Assembly: GCA_031763025.1 (NCBI GenBank)
Contig: JASSKH010000020.1
Location: forward strand, 8,434,667 to 8,498,666
Length of the DNA: 64,000 bases
Reading direction: 5' to 3'
Source of the DNA: Macrocystis pyrifera
Lineage: Eukaryota; Sar; Phaeophyceae; Laminariales; Laminariaceae
In this document: positions 32,450 through 44,030 of the stretch, piece by piece
Layout: every line of letters starts with the position of its first letter
Position numbering within the stretch: position 1 is the first letter of the stretch
Translations under genes and position numbers: made by a program
Notes under the pieces: generated by a model
Seen by the model: the letters and a program-made list of their open reading frames with translations, nothing else
Databases searched by the model: none
Told to the model about the DNA's origin: nothing

Positions 32450-33615
32450 GAGACCCTGTACCCTGTATTACCCTGCAATGTTACTCTGTGGTACCCTGTG
32501 TGGCACCCTGTGTGATATTCTGCGGTACCCCGTGGTACCCTGTGATACCCTGTGTGGTACCCTGTTGCACGCTGTGATACTTTGTGGTACCCTGTGGTAT
32601 CCTGTGGTACCTCGTCGTGGTGCCTTGTGTCGTGCACTATGGTATTCCAGTACTCTGTGGTAGCCTGTGGTACCGTGATGTGCCGTGTGGTGCTTTGGGG
32701 CACCCTGGGACACCGGCCTCGGGTGCCCTGTGTAGTGCCCTGTGCTACCGTGTGGCACCCTGTGGGACTTTTGGGTGTCCTGGGGTGCCTTCTAATAGTG
32801 ACCTGTGAGTCCCTTGGTGTGGTGCCTGCGATAGTGCCCGTGGTGGTGCCTGCTGGGGCCCTGTGATGCCCGGTGGTGCTTGATGGTACCCGGGTAGTCC
32901 CCTACTGCGGTGCCTTGTGGTGCCCTCCAGTGCCTTGCAGTGCCGTGAGGTGTACTACGGTGCCCGGTGGTGCACTATGCTGCACTGTGCTGCATTGTGG
33001 TACCACCCTGTTTCTGGTGGTACCCTATTGTAATGCCCTGTTTCCTGTGGCCCCCTTTGGGCCTTGTGGCACTCGGTGGCTCATTTTCCCCCTGTAGCCC
33101 CTTCTGTGACTCCTCTGTAGCCCCTTGTCGCCCCTTGTGGTCCCTTGTGGTCCCCTGTGTCCCCGTCTATGGCCCCTGATGACCCCCTTGTGGCCCCCGG
33201 TGGCACCTTATGGAACCCTGCTTCGCCCTGTGACGCCCTGTGCCACTCGGGTACACTCCGTATAGCACCTTGGGGTACTCTGTGGTAGCATATCGTATCC
33301 TGCGCCACATTTTGGTACCCTGTGACGCCCCTGTGGTACCCTCGGTGGTACTCTGTCGCACCCAGTGGCACCGGGTGTAGCACCATGCGGCACCCTTCAG
33401 CACCCGGTAAAGCGTCCTATGGAACCCTGTGCCCCTCCGTATCTCCCTGTGGCACCCCGTGCAAGATGTTGGCGGCTGACAGCACCCTGTGGCACCCTGT
33501 AGTATATGTGGTACCCTATGTGGCGCCCTGTGAGCATCCCGGGATACCCGGTGTGAAGTGCCTCCATGGCACCCTACCGCGGTACTCCACAAGTGGTACC
33601 CCGTGGCGTATAGTA
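32450..33615. repeat. Degenerate minisatellite, GTGGTACCCT-type unit
   Basis: For almost 1.2 kb the plus strand is built from variants of CCCTGTGGTA, about 10 bases each, with drift to CCCTTGTGG in the middle (33,090-33,200). All frames stay open over long spans, which creates false ORFs rich in Val, Pro and Cys. No boundary motif is seen. Confidence 0.9.
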
Positions 33616-33908
33616 CGGCATACATTTTTTGTGGTTATCTCACCCTTACTCACTTGCCATCAAATAGAGGAAGAGGTTTCACCACCAGCGAGCGTTTAGA
33701 CAAGGCCTCCCGTGGTTACTGGGCGGCATACATACTGCTGTGCCGTGCGCTTGGCGCTATTCGTGGAGAGAGAGAGGGCACACAATGATTTTACTCGTCA
33801 TGGTGGTACGCATGGCTTTTCACGACGGACTACATGGGAAAAGCGGTGATTACGTACTGCCTATGGCAAGGATTCCTTTAGGACGTCGGACAGGAAAATG
33901 ATGGCGAA

Positions 33909-34003
33909 AACCCTTTGCGGAGCGCAGTCCGGTTCTGGGGACAAATTACGTGGAATTTGACTGGCTTTTCTCCAAAGCGGGACTGCAGTTCTGAAGGGGT
34001 TAG
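33909..34003. mobile_element. MITE-C copy 2
   Basis: An imperfect palindrome from ACCCTTTGCGG to CTGAAGGGGTTAG, with GCAGTCC and GGACTGC-type inner blocks. Confidence 0.65.
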
Positions 34004-34008
34004 GCTAT

Positions 34009-34207
34009 AACCCTTTCGGGACCACAGTCAGTCCCGTTTGAGGAACAAACTATTTAGGGGGACTATAGTAAATAGGACCTACGGTATACACAAAAAACTT
34101 AGATATGCACCTATTTTTACTAGCAATATTTGGTCCTATTTACTACGGCCCCCCGAATTTTGGGTGGTTTAGTCCCAACAATGGGACTGCGGTTTGCCCT
34201 AAAAGTG
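34009..34207. mobile_element. MITE-C copy 3, split by MITE-A
   Basis: The left half (CCCTTTCGGGACCACAGTC...ACAAACTATT) and right half (TTTTGGGTGGTTTAGTCCC...GGGACTGCGG) form one palindrome cut near its centre by MITE-A copy 6. Confidence 0.7.
34054..34156 (+). mobile_element. MITE-A copy 6, nested in MITE-C
   Basis: Forward orientation, with both inverted ends. The nesting shows that MITE-A moved after this MITE-C copy had landed. Confidence 0.88.
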
Positions 34208-35055
34208 TTGATATGACGAATCAGCATATATATGTATATATATATGTATATATATCTGCCACATGAATATCTGACGCGCAACGTGAGGAGGTGTGTGTTT
34301 TCTTCACATTAAAGCGTTCTTTCTACCCGTCGACATCCAGCACAACCAGTGTGCGTGTTGATTCTTCAACCCTAGAAGAGATACAAATTATTTGGTCACA
34401 AAACTACGCTACAGAGATAACTCGTTGCCGCGTATGCAGGAAGCACAGCAGCTAGTGGGTAAAGCCATGCCATGCCATCATACTGGATACGACAGGCACG
34501 ACATACACATTTTATAAAATAGAAAAACGAAACAAAACAAAGAAAAAAACAGAAACAAATGAAACAAATCGAAAGAGAGAAAGATAAAATAAGAAAATAA
34601 AACAGACAAATTGTCGTGCCCCCCCGCAGGGGATGTGGCAGACACTTGAAAAGAACGAGCTGGAAAAAAAGAAGAAAACACCACTACTACTTGTAAACAG
34701 AGTAAGACTAAGAACCTGAAAAAACAGGCAAACCAAAACACAAAGCACCCTCCAGGTAGCGGCAGCAATTCGTGGTACGAGTAGCATAGCCAGGTTCTCC
34801 CTGCTAGTCCGCCTGGTACGTTGCTACCCTGTCTGCCCTTTCCGGGCTGCGTTCGTCAACTATAAACCTCCCCTCTGTGTCAACAAGCAAAGCAGGCTCG
34901 TCATCCACCCACGCCACACGACTCCTTAAATAAGGCTTGTCACAGTAGAAGAAAGGAACAGAAAGAAATAAAATAAAATAAAAAGATGAACAAGAGAAGA
35001 CGAACGAAGACCACGTTCGAATCGGCTGCATCAGTTGGCGGCACGAGTAGTATCT

Positions 35056-36950
35056 AGGCATGTTCTACTTCCTTGTCGGCCTGGTGCCTTGCTACCCTGT
35101 CTGCCATCTCCTTCCTACTTTCGTCCACCGCAGCTTCCCTTCTACTCCTCCTGTTCCCCCCGCTCCCCGCATTCCCTTGGTCGGGTTTTCTGCCACTCCT
35201 CCTGTTGCCCCCCCTCCCCCCATTCCCTTGGACACGGACCCACGTCGGATGCGAGGCTCTGCCTACTCAGCTCAGCCTCATTCTCGTGCCACCTCACCAT
35301 GAACCGTTCGGCTGCTTCGATAAATACCCCGGTACCACTTCCCCGCCTTTTTTGCTGCAGTCGACCACAAGTGCGGTCTCAACTCCAAACACCAAGGGGG
35401 CAAGTTCCGTTGACCCTTCGGTGGTTCGGAACTCCCAAAGATCTTCGACGATGCATCTATATCAAGTCTTAGACTGTCCACCAGGTCTCGGGTTATTCCC
35501 ACCAGCCATCGCCCCGAACATTACCCGACTGGGTAATCGATCCTTGCTTTGCCGTGCTACGCCCCCCCCAAAGAAGAGACGCCGGTTACGAATGGTCGTT
35601 TCCATGCTCTCTCAACGTGTCATCCTGAGGGCCTTCGCGTACGAGAGGGTGGTATGGTCAGTACGAACCCGGCGCTAGAAGCCAATGACTCGCAACAGGA
35701 CTTGGCGGTAAGCCGTTCGAAACTTGGCGAAGTGTTCTGCTCTGAGGGTCCACGTCACACACCCGTACAGCAGGGTCTTAATCACCTCGGCCTTCAGCAT
35801 TCGGACTTTCAGGCAAGGGGGGGGGGGGAGGTCGTCCTATCATACAGCTCCGGGCCGAACTGCTTGAGGCATGCTCGCATAAGACGGATCCGTCGGTCGA
35901 TTTTGAGCGAGAGGTCAGCGTTTTCGTGGATAATGCCGCCTAGGTATAAGAACTGGGCTTCGATGACGAGCGGTGGTGCGAGGGTTGTCTGGTCTGGTGT
36001 TTGTAGAAGCATTGTCTCTGTCTTCTTTTCCGACACCGTGAGGCCTGCTGCTTCGAAGACAGTCACGATGACTGTCATCATTTTCGCGAGCCCTTCAGCC
36101 GGCTTCGAGACAATTCCTGTGCCATGGGCGTACAGCATGCCCCATACAGCCCTTCGCACGCACACCAACGGCTCCTGCTCCTCCGTTCCGACTACTCCAG
36201 CATCGCTGAGTTGGACCAAATTCCATACGATGGCTCCGTCGTGGCTAAAGCGTGTACTAGTACGAAGTGTAACGAAGCAGCGGAGATCACGTTGAACAAT
36301 AACGGTGATCGCACACAGCCTTGCCGCAGCCCCTGCGTGGCATCACACCAATCCGAGTGCTCGCCGTCATCCGTAAGCACGCGAGCCTGCATGCCATCGT
36401 GGAAATTACGGATAATTGTAAGCATCTTGGTTGGTACGGCCATAGCGTGTGAGTACCTCCCACTATAACAGCTCTCGGTCGACAGAGTCGTACGCTTTCT
36501 GCAGATCGATGAAGTACGCGTACAGGGGGATTTTCCTCTGTTCTCCGAGCTCTTGCAACCAGCGCACGACGAACAATGTATCAGTCGTTGATCGTGTGGG
36601 GCGGAAGCCGCACTGCTCCTCCGGGAGTAATTCCTCGGTCTCGCAGTAGTTGCTGGGGCGAGATGCGACGATTTTCAACAAAATTTTGCCTGCGTGGGCA
36701 ACAAGCGAAAGCCCCCTGTGTAATTGTTGCAATCAGTTCGGTCCTAAATTTTGTGAAGGACGTTGATGATCGCATATTTCCATGGCTGGGGGACTTCTCC
36801 TGTTACCCAAACATTGACAAGGATGTTGTGAAAGCACTGGGCGAATGCGGGGCGGTCGATTTTCAGGAGTTCGGCGGGGGAGACAATCTGTCGTCCGACA
36901 GCTTTCCAATTTGACATCCCCTTAAGTGCTTCCGTCATATATTTCATGAA
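35056..36950 (-). pseudogene. LINE copy 3 reverse transcriptase and C-terminal region
   Basis: The minus strand shows NWKAVG (36,910), [11 protein letters not shown] (about 36,510-36,480), [15 protein letters not shown] (about 36,335) and MLYAHGTGIVS (about 36,140). In the last block the catalytic DD of YADD has become HG, so this RT is dead regardless of frame. The C-terminal LLYGCVTWTL region lies near 35,760. Frame changes occur at several points. Confidence 0.82.
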
Positions 36951-37039
36951 TGGTTCATCTCCGAGCGACAGTTTAAGTCGCGGTGGCAGGAGGCGATGAT
37001 CGTGGGGTCGAGTTTAAGCAGTTTCGTGTTCAAGAGTTT

Positions 37040-38268
37040 GAGGTAAAACCCCGCCCGTCGTTCACGAATTCGCACCTTATCCCGCAACAGCGTGCCATCC
37101 TCGTCCCTAATGAACTGCTCGCTCCTCGCTTTACTCCCTTCCAATCCTACCGTACTCTTAAGGTGCTTGTAAAAGCCTTTCTGGTCGTTGTTCGCTAAGA
37201 GTCGTTCGGTTTCGGCGAGATACGTTTCGAAGTACGCATGCAGTCCTGCGGCAATCACCTTCTGCGGGTTCGCACACGCAGATCTCAGTGTCTTGCATGC
37301 AAGTCTATCCCGGGAGTGGTCACGCAAGAATTGTAGTGCGTCCTCCCTCGCAGTCCATGCTAGTACGAATGCCGCCAAGATTTTGGCAGACTCACACCAT
37401 CCATGTCTGCGGTGACAACATGGAGGGGGTGGTACCTCTTTTTCGACCCCATCAATAGTAGCAGCAGTGAAAAACTCAACCATGCCAGACATGTTACGGG
37501 GGCTAGATAAGCTGGTTGGGAGTGGAAACGGCCCTCGCGACTACTCGTTCACGACACTGCAGCTGCTGTCGATCGGACTTAAAAAGCTGCCTGTCGAACT
37601 CTCGGCGTTTCGTCAGTCTGCGTATTTGTCTGCTGGGCGCAAAGTGACCACTGAGTCGGACTTTGATATACAAGATGTTGTGGTCTGAAGCTGGTTGGGA
37701 GTGGAAACGGCCCTCGCGACTACTCGTTCACGACACTGCAGCTGCTGTCGATCGGACTTAAAAAGCTGCCTGTCGAACTCTCGTCGTTTCGTCAGTCTGC
37801 GTATTTGTCTGCTGGGCGCAAAGTGACCACTGAGTCGGACTTTGATATACAAGATGTTGTGGTCTGAGTCAGTCTTAGTTTGCTGGGGCATAAGGCTGTG
37901 GGACGACTTTAACATATTGTACTCTAGGTCGGTAGGCTTGACGGGTTAGGATGTAGTCGATGCGCTTACGGTTATTCGGGCTAGTGCCGTTGTGTGTATG
38001 CGATATCCCACCCTTGCGCGTGCTGAAAAACGTGCTGGTGAGAGCTAACTTGCAATTGGTGGTGAACGACAGGTCCTGGGGTCGTTTGCCATTATCGTTA
38101 CGAACATCACGTCCATAAGCTCCAAGCACTCTACTTTCATCATTACCGCACCCTTCCATCCTCTGTCTAGTTCGCGCGCTGGCATCCCTCAGTACAAACA
38201 GCAGACACTCTTTCGTCGGGATCTTTTCCACCAAGTCCTCCAGCTTCTGCCAGAAAATACGTTTCACG
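37040..38268 (-). pseudogene. LINE copy 3 endonuclease remnant with duplication
   Basis: The minus strand encodes KECLLFVLRDASARTRQRM, RIDYILTRQAYRP and SDHNILYIKVRL. The 178-bp unit that includes SDHNIL repeats once, with a single clear mismatch (CTCGGCG against CTCGTCG). The first Asp of GDFN is again replaced. Confidence 0.8.
37511..37867. repeat. 178-bp tandem duplication inside LINE copy 3
   Basis: Units 37,511-37,688 and 37,690-37,867 are nearly identical, separated by one A. Both start GCTGGTTGGGAGTGGAAACG. Confidence 0.96.
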
Positions 38269-38557
38269 TTTCAATCCGTGCTTTCCGGATGCCACTTTTT
38301 CTTGCTCTTCGTGAGGTGCATACAGACTCGAGTCCCAATTCAAAGGTTCGATAATGACGCAGGATACAGAGTTTCGTCTCCGTGTCACCGTCTGTCTGCG
38401 GTCATCGTTGCGATCCCGTATGGAGCTTGTATCTTATGTCCCTACACCTACCTTCAGAGAGCGACCGATACGCTACTACTAGGTTCAAGCGGCCATTTCG
38501 CGCACCATCCCGGAGACATGCTACAGTGTTCGTAGGGGACCTGCATACAGCTGCCAG

Positions 38558-38690
38558 TAGTTTGTGACCACAGCACTTGTTGTCTATCTCTCTAGGATTG
38601 AAGAAGAAGAATCTGCACGGACACTGGTTGTGCTGGATGTCGACGGCCAGAAACAACGGTTTAATGTGAAGAGCACACACCACAGCAGCA
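38558..38690 (+). repeat. LINE 3'-end fragment
   Basis: TAGTTTGTGACCACAGCACT to TTTAATGTGAAGAGCACACA. Confidence 0.85.
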
Positions 38691-38714
38691 GTAGTTTTCT
38701 TCAGGCTTCTTGTT

Positions 38715-39175
38715 AGAAGGCTTGGATTTGGGTAGGCGATTGGTTAAGCTTTAACCAGTAGCCCAACGGACTATTACGGAGGATCATAGTAAATAGGACC
38801 ACATATTGTTCGTAAAAATACGGGAGTACATAGGTTTTTATGTGTATCGTAGGTCCTATTTACTATGGTCCCCCGTATTAAGACCTGAATAAATGGCGTC
38901 TATCGGCAGGAAATGGGTCTTTGGTAGTGGGTTCGAGTATCACGTTCACCATGAAAACGCTTTGATTTGGGAGAAAAGTGACTTTCCTCGTGTCGATATA
39001 AATGTAGAACTTTTTTCCTGGGTCTCCATTGTGAAGAATTGCGGACTACTTGTAGGCATGTATGATGGCCCTCTACGAAGACCAGGGGCCTGCTGTTCCG
39101 AAGCGGGAGAGTGTCATAACAAGGCTTAGCTTGGGTAATAGGCGATTGGTCAACCTTTTACCAGTAGACCAACCG
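38715..39175. repeat. Pair of ~55-bp direct repeats around MITE-A copy 7 and unassigned DNA
   Basis: GGCGATTGGTTAAGCTTTAA (38,735) and GGCGATTGGTCAACCTTTTA (39,142) begin similar blocks, each followed by CCAGTAG(C/A)CCAAC. The spacer holds MITE-A copy 7 and about 240 bases without a recognised gene. Confidence 0.6.
38772..38880 (-). mobile_element. MITE-A copy 7
   Basis: Reverse orientation, with both ends present. Confidence 0.9.
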
Positions 39176-39494
39176 CCTAAGACCTAAACACTCCTCCTGT
39201 GATACGTGATACGTGGAGCCCTCGTATGGGGGTGCACCTACAGTATGTTGAACATTGTGGGGATCCTCACTTCACGATGGGAAGCGTCGTACGTATACAC
39301 CTCAAGTCTCAAAACTGACGTCTTTCGCCTCGTCTTGGCTTGGGGTTGCAGCCAAGACGCAAAGGAAAGTCCAATCACACTGTATACCAGTACAAAATGA
39401 CACGAAGACTTTTTTTTTTTTCGTTGAGCTTGTGCGAATGATTTATGATTTACTATTAATTACGTATATAAGAGTAATTGTTTCTCTTTGTATG
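39176..39494. other. Unassigned stretch
   Basis: A T run lies at about 39,410-39,421. I see no gene. Confidence 0.4.
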
Positions 39495-40502
39495 GTGTCC
39501 ATGGGAATCGGGGGGTGGGGAGCAACAGGAGAGGAGTGGCAGAAAACCCGACCAAGTGAATGCGGAGAGGGGGGGAACAGGAGTAGAAGGGAAACTGCAG
39601 TGGACGAAAGTAGGAAGGAGATGGCAGACAGGGTAGCAAGGTACCGGATAGACTAGGAAGTAGAATATGCCTATACTACTCGTGCCACCAACTGGTGCAG
39701 CTGGTTCGAACGTAGTCTTCCTGAGTCTTCATTTTCTTTTTTATTATTATTTCTTGCGCTGATCCTCAGTGGTTTCTTATATATATATATTTCTCTTCCT
39801 TTCTCCGATTGATAAGCCTTATTGAAGGAGCCGTGTGGCGTGGGTGGACAGGATGATGAGCCTGCTTTTTTACTTGTTTCGTAGTGTCTGATGCCAAGGG
39901 GCCGGGCATAGTTGACGAACGCTGGACGGCAGCGGTAGACAGGGTAGCAGGTGCCAGGCGGACTAGCAGGGAGAACCTGGCCATGCTACTCGTACCACAC
40001 ACTGCTGCCGCTACCTGGAGGATGCTTTGTGCTTTGGTTTGCCTGTTATTTTCCCTTGGTTCTTATCAATAGTCTTACTCTGTTTACGACGAGTAGTTGT
40101 TTTATTCCTATTTTTCCTTTTTTTTCCCAGCTCGCTCTCTTCAAGTGTCTGACACATCCCCTGCGGGGGGGGCACGACAGTTTGCTTCTTATATTGTTTT
40201 TTTTAGATTTTATTTTTCTCTTTCAATTTGTCTTCTTCGTTTTTGTTTTTTTTCTTTGTTTCGTTTCGTTTCTCTATTTCATCGAATGTGTATGTCGCGC
40301 CTGTCGTATCCAGTGTGATGTCATGGCATCGCATTGCCCACTGCTGTGCTTACTGCATACGTGGCCAGGTAGTATCTCCGTGGCGTAGCTTTGTGACCAC
40401 AGAGCTCGTATCTCTTCTAGGATTGAAGAATCGGCACGGACACTGGTTGCGCTGGATGTAGACGGGCAGAAAGAACGGTTTAATGTGAAGAACACACACA
40501 TA
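39495..40502 (+). mobile_element. LINE copy 4, last ~1 kb only
   Basis: It starts in the glycine-rich C-terminal tail of the RT ORF (GGGGTGGGGAGCAACAGGAG), has the ORF end near 39,655, the T-rich 3' UTR, the terminal block and an ACACACA tail. This is a typical 5'-truncated insertion. Confidence 0.87.
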
Positions 40503-40659
40503 GATCAAGGAGACCTTCTAAGTATTACAGGCGTTTTCATCCATGTATCCTCGATCTTACAGCTGTCGTTGTGCTTTATTTAATAGTTATTGAATACATG
40601 CGAGGCACACACGATATGCGCGATAAATACCATGAGCAAGTGAAGGCGGAACTACCGGA

Positions 40660-41226
40660 GGGGGGGTGTACTCGATAGGGGAGATGTGCTCGATCTCACG
40701 CATGGCCGTAGTCGTATGACCATAGACCCTCGCATCCCTACAATGCCGGGACGGAGCAAGTCGGGTTTTCACCGACCTGGCAGGCACTGCTTGCACCAAG
40801 CGCGAAGCGCCTTAAGGTGTCCGGCGAGTCGCATGAAGGGTGAGCTGCATCCTACTAAGAATCGCTTGTGAGGCGGACTTGCATATGGATGACAGCTTCA
40901 ATGAGTTAGGTTAATTTCCGGTGTAGCCACTTCCAGAGACAGCAATGGGAGTGTTAAGTAACTGCCTCTTGGGTGCCTTACCTTGAACACTACGTGGTAC
41001 GAACAATTCCCTTGTGCAGAGTAAAGGTTATTTACCTCGCACAAATGATCTAACTCGACGACCAGCTGTGGGCGACCGCCAAAAAAAAAAAAAAAAAAAA
41101 AAAAACGGTACCCTGGATGTCTAGCTCACGTAGTGAGCGGCATGTTTTACAGTGTCGTTGCCAACCGACGCCAACCCAACTCATATACAATATATATAAT
41201 AGGGGGGGGGGGGGGGGGGGGGGGGG
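40660..41226 (+). repeat. Repeat R1, copy d, with A25 and G25 runs
   Basis: It is the most complete copy along with copy a. The internal A run is 25 bases (41,081-41,105). A 25-base G run follows at 41,202-41,226. Confidence 0.8.
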
Positions 41227-41564
41227 TACCGGAGGGGGGGGGGGACGAGAAATGAAACAAAACAGGACACGTGCTGCCGGCGACCACCGTGTTTTGGGGT
41301 GTATTGGTGTAGTGTCCAGAAGGCCGAGCTGGAAAGTAACCGTGGTGACAAAACACGCATACACGCACGCGCACACGTATACTACTACAGAGAGCAGTAT
41401 AAGCGACAGCAGTTAATAATATGACCTATGTCGGCTAAAAGGCTCACGCCCATGTTGTGATCTGAGCGTTGAGCATAGATAGCGTCTTAGAGGCTACCTG
41501 GCATTACATACTGGTAGGAGTTAGAGGGGCGTCGCTCGCTGAGCACAAAATGCCTGCAGTATAC
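41227..41564. other. Unassigned stretch
   Basis: A second G run lies at about 41,233-41,244. I see no gene. Confidence 0.4.
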
Positions 41565-41673
41565 TATTACGGGGGACCATAGTTAATAGGACCTACGGTA
41601 CACACAACCACCCATACATTCCCATATTTTTACCAACAATATTTGGTCCTATTTACTGTGGCCCCCCGTAATA
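41565..41673 (+). mobile_element. MITE-A copy 8
   Basis: Forward orientation, both TATTACGGGGG ends intact. Confidence 0.92.
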
Positions 41674-42670
41674 ATACCTCTGTAAATTCTTCAAGTGAAA
41701 CAACAGTTTCAGCCTGGAATGATTATCTCTCTTCTAATCACAGCACGTGTCACGCACTGCACGATACTCACATACATGATGAGGTGCAACCGCGTGACAC
41801 GCCACTTACCGTGCGAGGTATTACTGGTCGGACCCTCCATCATAGTCGCCTCAGGGACAGAGAATCAACGAAGTCCAGCCAGCTTACTCGTCCGTGAGCC
41901 CCTCGTGCAAAAAGAGACCTCGCCGATTTTTTGGGGCTGCGATTTTGTTGCGCTGCTCGTGCCCGGGTCCTTCCTCCTCCTGGAAGCAGAATGGGGTGCC
42001 AACATCAATGCCACAGATAGTTGTTGTTGTGCTGGCGCGTGGTTTACTCCATGTTTTTACTCTGAGTGCGCACCCACAACAAAACAGAGTTTTCGACAAC
42101 CCGCACCCATGTGAATGCCCTGGCTCTCACGGTTTGTTCCTTGCATCTGTACTCATACAATATTGGAGATTGTGTTCGCACCTGCTTGCCTTATGGGGCC
42201 TATGCCCAACACTCAACACACAGCAGCAGCAGTAGCAGTAATACCACCAGGTAGGTGCTGTGTTGAGTAGAAAGGGAAGGGTGAAATCGTGGCTATGTGA
42301 TTTCGGCATTCATTCAAGGCTTACACGCAACCAATACCCATAACAACAGCACTATTAACACTCAACAGCAAAGGCAGCAGTAGTGGTGGTAGTTTTGATG
42401 ATGTGGCACTCGCGTGTCGGTCCCACGGGGGGGTTGTGTCATACGTAAAAGCACCTCGTACACAAGCAGGTGGCCTATACAACTCAACCCGCCTGTCCTG
42501 TGACATAAAAATGCGAACCAACTGAAACAACATGTCATTCATGGAGGAAATATCTACGTGCGTGGACGAACCTACCGGATTCATTGTGGGCAATCACGCA
42601 CCAAGACATGTGAGGTGACACTGCTGAAACTACTGCTCAAGCGCCACGGGCGGAGGCGTGGCCGTGCCGC
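41674..42670. other. Unassigned region
   Basis: Overlapping short ORFs occur but none has a recognisable domain. CAGCAG and CAACA steps lie near 42,215-42,240 and 42,360-42,390. Confidence 0.35.
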
Positions 42671-42779
42671 TATTACGGAGGACCATAGTAAATAGGACCA
42701 AATATTGTTGGTATAAATAGGAAAACATATAGGCTTTCGTCTGTATGGTAGGTCCTATTTACTATGGTCCCCTGTAATA
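42671..42779 (-). mobile_element. MITE-A copy 9
   Basis: Reverse orientation, both ends intact. Confidence 0.92.
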
Positions 42780-43149
42780 GTAGTAATGTCGCTGGAATCA
42801 ATGTAAACCCTTAGGACGGGGTGTCTCCCGCGACCTTCACCACCACAATCAAATCGAAAGCTCTCGTTATTTTTGGCGTCGGATATCGAACGAGAATCGA
42901 GTCCGATGCGATACCAATAAACCTAGTCGGTACCATTTCGATATTTATGCGATACCGCACAGCGAAGCTTTCGTTCGGTACCCGAATCGAAACCACGGGG
43001 CTGCCAGGGCGGGGTGGAGGGCGAAACACGACATTCGATACGATATATACGCGTAGCGAACTCGATTTTGGGGGCTTAACGTTCGATACGATATCCAACA
43101 CAACAGTAGTAATGAGTGCCTTTTAGGGCTTGGGGATAGTAGGTGTGAA
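42780..43149. other. Unassigned stretch with CGATACGATAT-type motifs
   Basis: CGATAC and GATATCG steps recur (42,880-43,095). I do not recognise the element. Confidence 0.35.
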
Positions 43150-43512
43150 GGTGTAAACTACTGATTAAGCTATAGGGGTAAAATATCGATCGAATACCCA
43201 GCCCAGGGAAAATCCTTATAACACTCTCCCCCCCCCCCCCCTCTCTGAACGGCGGGATCTTTGGGGCTTCGGAACCGTGTACATCTGTACGGCGGTGATC
43301 TATCCGCTTCGTTTCATTACCTGGGGAACCAGGCAGGCAGATGCGTTTTTTTTTCTTAAGGCACGCGCAAGCGTTTCTTCTGTAAAAGAAACGTTCGAAG
43401 TGAGGTTCGAACCTGTGACCTGGACGACGTCAAGTGTGATGGTGCTGCTACCTACTGAGCTATAGGGGTAAAAGATCGGTCGAATAACCAGCCCAGGGTA
43501 ATCCTTATAACA
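43150..43512 (-). mobile_element. SINE2 copies 1a (partial) and 1b, tandem
   Basis: On the minus strand the head reads CCCTATAGCTCAGTAGGTAG (A box TAGCTCAGTAGG) and later CAGGTTCGAACCTCAC (B box GGTTCGAACC), so it derives from a tRNA. A leader CCCTGGGCTGGG precedes it, and a body with CCTGGTTCCCCAGG and CCCCAAAGATCCCGCCG follows. The body runs into a second leader and a truncated head at 43,150-43,242. The five-pair T-stem is imperfect, so it is unlikely to be a working tRNA. Confidence 0.75.
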
Positions 43513-43553
43513 TAGGGGACCCGGTTGTTGGGGTAGGGTTGATTTTTACCTTC

Positions 43554-43642
43554 TTAAAACCGCAGTCCCGTTCTGGGGATAAACTACTTAAAATTTAAGT
43601 GGTTTGTCCCCAAAACTGTACTGCACTCTTGAAGGGGCTAAG
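43554..43642. mobile_element. MITE-C copy 4
   Basis: TTAA at the left edge, then AACCGCAGTCCCGTTCTGGG and its inverted counterpart CCCCAAAACTGTACTGC. The right edge reads GGGGCTAAG. Confidence 0.75.
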
Positions 43643-44030
43643 GTTCAAGGGCACTGCTGTACAGTAGTAGGGGATCGGTGTAGCGAGGTAAGGTTAAGTT
43701 TGTTAAGGCTAAAGAAAGCTCATGAGTGCAAGACCGATAACAATACAACAAGCCTGAGAGCCTTTCTTTTGTAATCTATATGATCTTCTGAGTTTGATAG
43801 GCGTATTATACGCAGCAACCAGCTGGCAAAGCTCTCAGCTGATGATAGTGCTTACCTCCACCGCGGGCTGCCTGGCGTAACTCAGGAGCCGCGTACCACA
43901 CGCTCAATGCAGAGTTCCTGGTAAGATTCAATACACCATGCATCGAAATCATTCGTAAATTACCCTGTTCATTGATGCGCGTATCAACGAATGACATTGT
44001 TATCCACTAGGCAGAGTAGACAACACAACG
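43643..44030. other. Unassigned stretch
   Basis: I see no gene or known repeat. Confidence 0.4.

Larger units (their letters stand above)
34293..38268 (-). mobile_element. LINE copy 3 (5'-truncated, broken)
   Basis: On the minus strand the order is endonuclease (from about 38,268), linker, RT, C-terminal region, 3' UTR and the terminal block, with an AC tail at 34,293. The 5' end is lost inside the endonuclease. A 178-bp tandem duplication lies in the endonuclease/linker part at 37,511-37,867. The 3' UTR (34,293-35,055) carries the same T-rich tracts (A-rich on plus) as copy 1. Confidence 0.87.

Noticed and set aside
32450-33615. Several overlapping ORFs of 60-150 residues on both strands
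   Set aside because: They follow the minisatellite period and carry no domain.
37511-37867. Inversion or LTR of a retroelement
   Set aside because: Both units are inside the LINE coding region and in direct tandem order, so this is a simple duplication.
43394-43475. Functional tRNA gene on the minus strand
   Set aside because: The boxes are good, but the T-stem is imperfect and the same head is joined to a repeated body at another locus, so it is a SINE head.
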